From: Aphrocallistes beatrix
Lineage: Eukaryota > Porifera > Hexactinellida > Sceptrulophora > Aphrocallistidae
DNA: 64,000 nt
Assembly (NCBI GenBank): GCA_963281255.1
Contig: OY725498.1
Location: forward strand, 2,728,001 to 2,792,000
Direction: 5' to 3'
Part shown: positions 59,262 through 64,000 of the stretch, one piece after another
Numbering within the stretch: the stretch's first letter is position 1
Layout: each line of letters begins with the position of its first letter
The notes under the pieces: generated by a model
Database searches by the model: none
What the model was told of the DNA's origin: nothing
The model's input: the letters and a program-made list of their open reading frames with translations, nothing else
Program-made: the position numbers and the translations under genes

Positions 59262-59759
59262 TCTGTTATGAATTGATTGAAGAAACTGCTAGGCGCAGAA
59301 AGCTGATTTTTGGCATGTGGGAGTCTTTTGGCTATGGCTCCAGTAAGTTCTGAGCTCAGACGAAAATGTCGACTCATCATGGAATTATGACGTCATTGTC
59401 ACATTTTAAAAAGTTAAGCAACACAGTTATTCGGGCATAACTCAGCCATTATAGGAGATAGAAGGCTGAAATTTTAATAGAATCTGTATACTAACATGTC
59501 TCACATATGATGCAACTATCATCAAAAAATGATGACTCATCACTTTGTTATGACGTCATCATTACGCATCAAAAAATTTTAAATTCACAAATTTGGTGAT
59601 TTTTCGAGTGATATCGATTAGCACAGTAGGACAGAAATATTTAGAGATGTTATCTCCCTTATAATTAACCAATGTGACTCCAGGCGACCGAAGGGAGCCT
59701 CCGGCGGACACAAAGTGTCCGCCAGCCGTGCAGCGCAAGCAAGCGCGAAGCGCGCTTGT
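59172..59759 (-). repeat. HINE-like repeat unit 7, main subfamily, reversed
   Basis: CCTTACTATTAAAACTCGAT start, long TA run (59207-59262), GAATTGATTGAAGAAACTGC, conserved interior with CRE/AP-1-like sites, and the GC-rich hairpin block ending GCGAAGCGCGCTTG. Confidence 0.85.
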
Positions 59760-60059
59760 TATTCTTATTTTGATAGCTTCACACTGAATGCATATATTTA
59801 CTCAATAAAAATAAAATCTGACTCTTACCATTTTAGATTCTGTTTATTAGTGAAGAGGTTTCAGAAAATATATTAGATATTATAAACCATCTTCTAGAGG
59901 GCATTAAATAGGGTTTAATTAAATAATAGAATTGCCTTGTAAGACATTACGAGAAAATTATCAATAATGCTAAACAAATGATTTAGACGAGTTAAAATCA
60001 CACAGTAGTAGAGTATCCCTGATTCAGTAATACTATTGAGTTAAAATCACACGAAACAG

Positions 60060-60340
60060 ACCTAATGTCACAGTACGGATCATCGAAGGAAAGAGAAGGT
60101 TGTTCACCTCAATCGTTGCAGGCGGTATTTTGGTGAGTTTGGATATATTTTTGAAGAATATACGTACAGGTGCAGGAACTCCTGGAGCAGAGTCGCAGCA
60201 TCAAAGCGAACTAGACACTATCCAGCCTGTATATTCCCAAACGAAACTACTCAATATGAGGAAGACATTGACAAATATTTTGAGGTTGCGGAGACGTTCC
60301 ATAGGCGATCGGATCAACCTAAATTAGTGCAATTTCATTA
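60060..60340 (+). pseudogene. fossil Ty3/gypsy pol C-terminal fragment
   Basis: Short piece resembling the end of the pol gene at 53.1-53.38 kb (KVVHLNRC-type segment). No LTR or other part of the element seen nearby; broken and older than the intact copy. Confidence 0.6.
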
Positions 60341-60590
60341 GGCCAAGAAGTTATGCAATCGCTTATAGTCTTTATGTTCATCTAGGTGTTTGCCCACTTA
60401 AATTCTATAATTAATAAACTACTTCGTTTGGTTCAATCGTTAATTCCTGAGTGCCATAATTAGTCTCAACAGTAACTTGCAAGACGAGTCTAAAATATTA
60501 CTACTGGAAAGTTTTTAAGACCAATGAACTTTAAAATTGTGATTGCAGAAATTCAAAGGTTTAGTTAGTTTACTGATAAATTGGGTAATA

Positions 60591-61275
60591 CGAGGATCAG
60601 TCCAAAAGTTTTGTCGTACGCAAAAAATAATATATGTGTTTTAATCCAACTATCACAGTTTTTCAAAGTACCGACCACAATAATCAATGCAAAGTTTCAT
60701 ACGATGAAACCAACTATCAAAGCAATTATGCCATTTTCCTCTGTCAGGGTCCAAAGGGCCTCTTTGAACGCTAGTCGGGCATCTTCCTGACTGCCAAACC
60801 TGATTCCGCGGATCTTTTCTTTGATAGTTGGAAATAGGAAAAAGTTGCATGGGGCCAAATCTGGACTGTAGGGGGGATGCAATACCAACTGGAGTCAGGA
60901 CCGAATTTTCAGCCAGGAAGTCCAGTGTCTTGCGGTTGGCGGTTGAAGTACGTCCAGACCTAGGCTTATCTTGTAGCGAAGTTCTATCCCTCTTGAATTC
61001 TAGAAACCAACGCTCCACCGTGCGCTTGGATGGGGATTGGTCCTTGGAAAGCTTCGAGCAAATTAGTATGGCTCTACTCCACCGATAACTATCGCATAAG
61101 TCATTAGAACATCATGGCTCTAAAAATCCCTTCGTTCTAGCCCACTTAGTAATTATAAAACTGTATAGGTGCTTATGGATAAAATAGGACAAGTCAAGTA
61201 ATAATAATATGCCTAATATAGAGCTCAAATTCAGTACTATAGACGTCAAATATAACCAGGAATATAGTGTTAAGG
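60591..61275 (-). mobile_element. mariner family 3, internally deleted copy
   Basis: Left inverted repeat CGAGGATCAGTCCAAAAGTT with TA before it; right end truncated at about 61275. The minus strand has ERWFLEFKRDRTSLQDKPRS (helix-turn-helix end) fused by a deletion to TLDFLAENS, then in a shifted frame HPPYSPDLAPCNFFLFP, where the expected third catalytic Asp is Asn. Ends WFHRMKLCIDYCGRYFEKL at 60653. A non-autonomous relic. Confidence 0.88.
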
Positions 61276-61365
61276 CTAACATTCGCCGAACATTTACAAT
61301 AAGGTAAAAACTACAAAAGTGAACAAAGAGGTAATTGCAGAAAAATGAAAGAATACACAATCTAA

Positions 61366-61795
61366 GATACTACGTCGTTGCCTATGGGGTACAAAACTAC
61401 CCCATCGAAAATACTACGTCGTTGCCTACGGGGTACAAAACTACCCCATCGAAAATACTACATCGTTGCCTACGGGGTATAAAACTACCCCATCAAAATA
61501 CTACGTCGTTGCCTATGGGGTATAAAACTACCCCATTGAAAACACTACGTCGTTGCCTATGGGGTATAAAACTACCCCATTGAGAATACTACGTCGTTGC
61601 CTATGGGGTATAAAACTACCCCATTGAGAATACTACGTCGTTGCCTATGGGGTATAAAACTACCCCATTGAAAATACTACGTCGTTGCCTATGGGGTATA
61701 AAACTACCCCATTGAAAATACTACGTCGTTGCCTATGGGGTATAAAACTACCCCATTGAAAACACTACGTCGTTGCCTATGGGGTATAAAGCAAC
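61366..61795. repeat. 42-43-bp minisatellite, about ten copies, each with a hairpin
   Basis: Unit GATACTACGTCGTTGCCTAT followed by GGGGTATAAAACTACCCCAT; GGGGTA and TACCCC form a small stem in every copy. The copies differ at a few positions (ACAAAAC versus ATAAAAC). Confidence 0.95.
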
Positions 61796-63350
61796 CCCTA
61801 TTTTTTGGGGGTAATTTCTAGCCACATATGCATCTATGTTGGGATTTTTTACCGAGTTTGAATTAAGGTTAATTAAGGATAAATAAAAGCATTCATGGGC
61901 ATTTAATCGCATTTATACTGATGAATCAGATATATTCCGACAAATTTTGGTGAATATAGCAAAAGCATAGTGAAAATCCACAAATTTTCTTGAGGCCTCT
62001 AACCCCCGAATATTTGATCATTTTTATAAATATTTGTTCAGATCCGACCATTAGTTCGTGAGCTAACGCTTAACATAGGTAAAGTTCAGGCATAATACCT
62101 CTCTATAGTCCCGCGATGTCATATCTTAAAAACTATTGCAGATATATAATCTATTATAATCTTAAATGAAACGATATATTCGAAAATATATAGGTTCCTC
62201 AATCATCCCTTCGTCAAAAAATTAATATTTCTCAACTTATGATTGACTTGATTGCAATTCAAATTCTATGGAGAAATTTGAATATTTTAGAAAATGGTGA
62301 ATCTAATCATGAAATATATATCCAAATGTGGCTATTATGCTAAATAATGAATTCAATTGTCGTTAAGAATGTGTGCATAAAGATTGGAGCACTTTTCATA
62401 ATTATTTTGAAATTTCTGCCCTTGTACCTCCCAGATTCGGTAAAACCCCATTTAGCGTCCAAAAAGAGATATCTCTATCTCTGTAAATATAAGCCCAAAT
62501 TCTTAGTTCTCACTTCCTAATATACTTTTTAAAAGGGTATATATATGATTCATTGATATTAATTGCACTTCATCCTATGGAATGTTAAGTTTTTAGATTT
62601 TTGTCATGGGATGACGTAGCATTTTTCGAAAATCCTAACTTTGAAGCTAAAAGTCGTAGACTTTCGTTCTAACTTCCTAATATACTTTTTGGAAGCTCTT
62701 TATTCATTCTAAACTGATGGATTATACTTCGTAGTGCTAGGAATATGAATTATTACTCACAATTATCTTAAAATAATCTGGTTTAGGTGCCCCAGAAAAT
62801 GTAGATTTTCAGTGTACTTTTGGTCTTTTTCTGCAAATTTGTGTTTGAAATATACCTAAATCATCAGTATAAATGCCTGTGAATGCTTTTTTTCATTTTT
62901 AATAGTTCATTTTACATTGTTCTTAACATCTAAACTTAAAATCTCCATATCTCGGGACTTTAAAAATTGACCTTCTTTAAAAAATAAAAAGTCAGAATTG
63001 GTTTAAGATATACGTTTGAAACTTTCAAGAGTAGTTCCAAATCATTAGGCGATCAACGCAGGAACACTCGATTTTCGATATCTTATAACTTGGTGATTTT
63101 ATTCCTGATTTACTAAAAAAACACGTTTTTGTCGGTTTTTCAGGCACCATAAAATTTACAATTTTTGTTTAACTTTATTTTAACTTTTTAACTTTATTTT
63201 GGTCCTATGAAGTGGCAAATATGATAGACTTTCTATGATTCGATTTTGGAAGCATTTGTTTCCTTGGCATGTCTAAATTTTCTGAGTCGACGGGTTTCTA
63301 CCATTAAGATGTGCTTACGAAAAACGAAATAAACAGACTTTGATACACTA
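61796..63350. other. non-coding stretch
   Basis: AT-rich with loosely repeated pieces (CTTCCTAATATACTTTT at about 62513 and 62683). No gene. Confidence 0.45.
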
Positions 63351-64000
63351 CAGGGTGGCTCATAAGTTATGTGACAAGCTTCATTAGGTATAAAATTTCA
63401 AACAATCTTGGCTATACTCAAACAATCTTAGCTATTATGGTCTTTAGAGATTCTAGATCGAATATTCTCAATGATTTTAGTAGACTTTTCCAGTCTAAGA
63501 CCTGGGACTGTGTTTTGTATGGTGATTTTTATGGGGAAAAAATGTGTCCTGGCACGCAGCGAAAATCGAGTATCAGGACCCACTGCTTTTCAAATGATCA
63601 TTCTAGAGTCTTCAAATTCTACGAAAAATTGACTCTTACATTTCCCTCGAACACTCTAAATTTGTAGAAAATAGGATGTTTATATCAGTACATATTGAGA
63701 ACCATTTGGATCAGATTTTCGGTGATATGAAAAAAAGTGCAATTTTGGTTGATTTTGCAAAATGTACCTAATTTGATCTTGAGAAATAATAACTTTCTCT
63801 CGTTTCTGATGATGAATTCAATGAATTTATGAAATATCTCCATGGTGAATGAAAGGTATCTGGTGCTAAATCGTCACAGGACATCGATGATAAAGACATT
63901 TTTACAGAAGTAGCGACCTTGATTCTCGATTTGAGCTGCGTGCCAGGACAAATTTTTCCCCCATAAAACTCACTATACAAAACACAGTTCCAGGTCTTAG
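63351..64000. mobile_element. Tc1/mariner-like fold-back MITE, cut by the window end
   Basis: Left terminus CAGGGTGGCTCATAAGTTAT preceded by TA. An inner inverted repeat pairs about 63498-63577 with 63903-64000 (TCCTGGCACGCAGC in both arms). The frames at 63371-63667 and 63768-63980 are the two arms and not genes. The right end lies outside. Confidence 0.8.

Noticed and set aside
61366-61795. Telomeric repeat
   Set aside because: The unit is 42-43 bp with an internal stem and lacks a TTAGG-like core.
63371-63980. Two similar frames on opposite strands
   Set aside because: They are the two arms of one fold-back MITE.

Overview
This window looks like AT-rich nuclear DNA from an invertebrate animal. 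The lineage cannot be named from the sequence. Introns of about 63-70 bp with GT-AG borders, dense DNA transposons (mariner, piggyBac, hAT, MULE-like), an intron-containing Ginger-type integrase and hundreds of bases of simple repeat all point to a metazoan. I found no host housekeeping gene, tRNA or rRNA. Almost every protein-coding trace belongs to a mobile element, and most of these are broken.

Layout. 0.8-4.4 kb: minus-strand MULE-like transposase remnant with a downstream OTU-type cysteine protease, next to 30 perfect copies of a 7-bp repeat. 5.6-17 kb: non-coding, with nested MITEs, a fold-back element with 8-bp target duplication, an inverted array of a 14-bp motif, a piggyBac N-terminal fragment and degenerate members of a Helentron/HINE-like repeat family. 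17.2-21.8 kb: a multi-exon Ginger-type integrase gene (minus), one intron of which has swollen to 3.1 kb with stacked copies of the same repeat family. 22.1-23.9 kb: piggyBac transposase. 24-36 kb: more repeats, two Tc1-like MITE sisters, a near-intact mariner, an OTU fragment and a second, decayed mariner-like element. 36.1-39.4 kb: a MULE split by a hAT inserted with a perfect 8-bp duplication. 43.8-47.6 kb: a 3.85-kb transposon with unusually long (about 335 bp) inverted ends and an unassigned transposase. 47.7-58.4 kb: a second Ginger-type integrase copy that has been hit by a mariner, a very young Ty3/gypsy LTR element and a second hAT, and ends in an OTU half-domain. 58.4-64 kb: further repeats, a 42-43-bp hairpin minisatellite and a fold-back MITE that runs off the window.

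The genes do not form a pathway; the window is a record of layered insertions. The two integrase copies share at least two intron positions, so one interprets the other. OTU protease domains occur at three unrelated-looking places. The repeat family with GC-rich hairpins at one end carries conserved CRE-like (TGACGTCA) and AP-1-like (TGAGTCA) sites and is the most repeated structure in the window.
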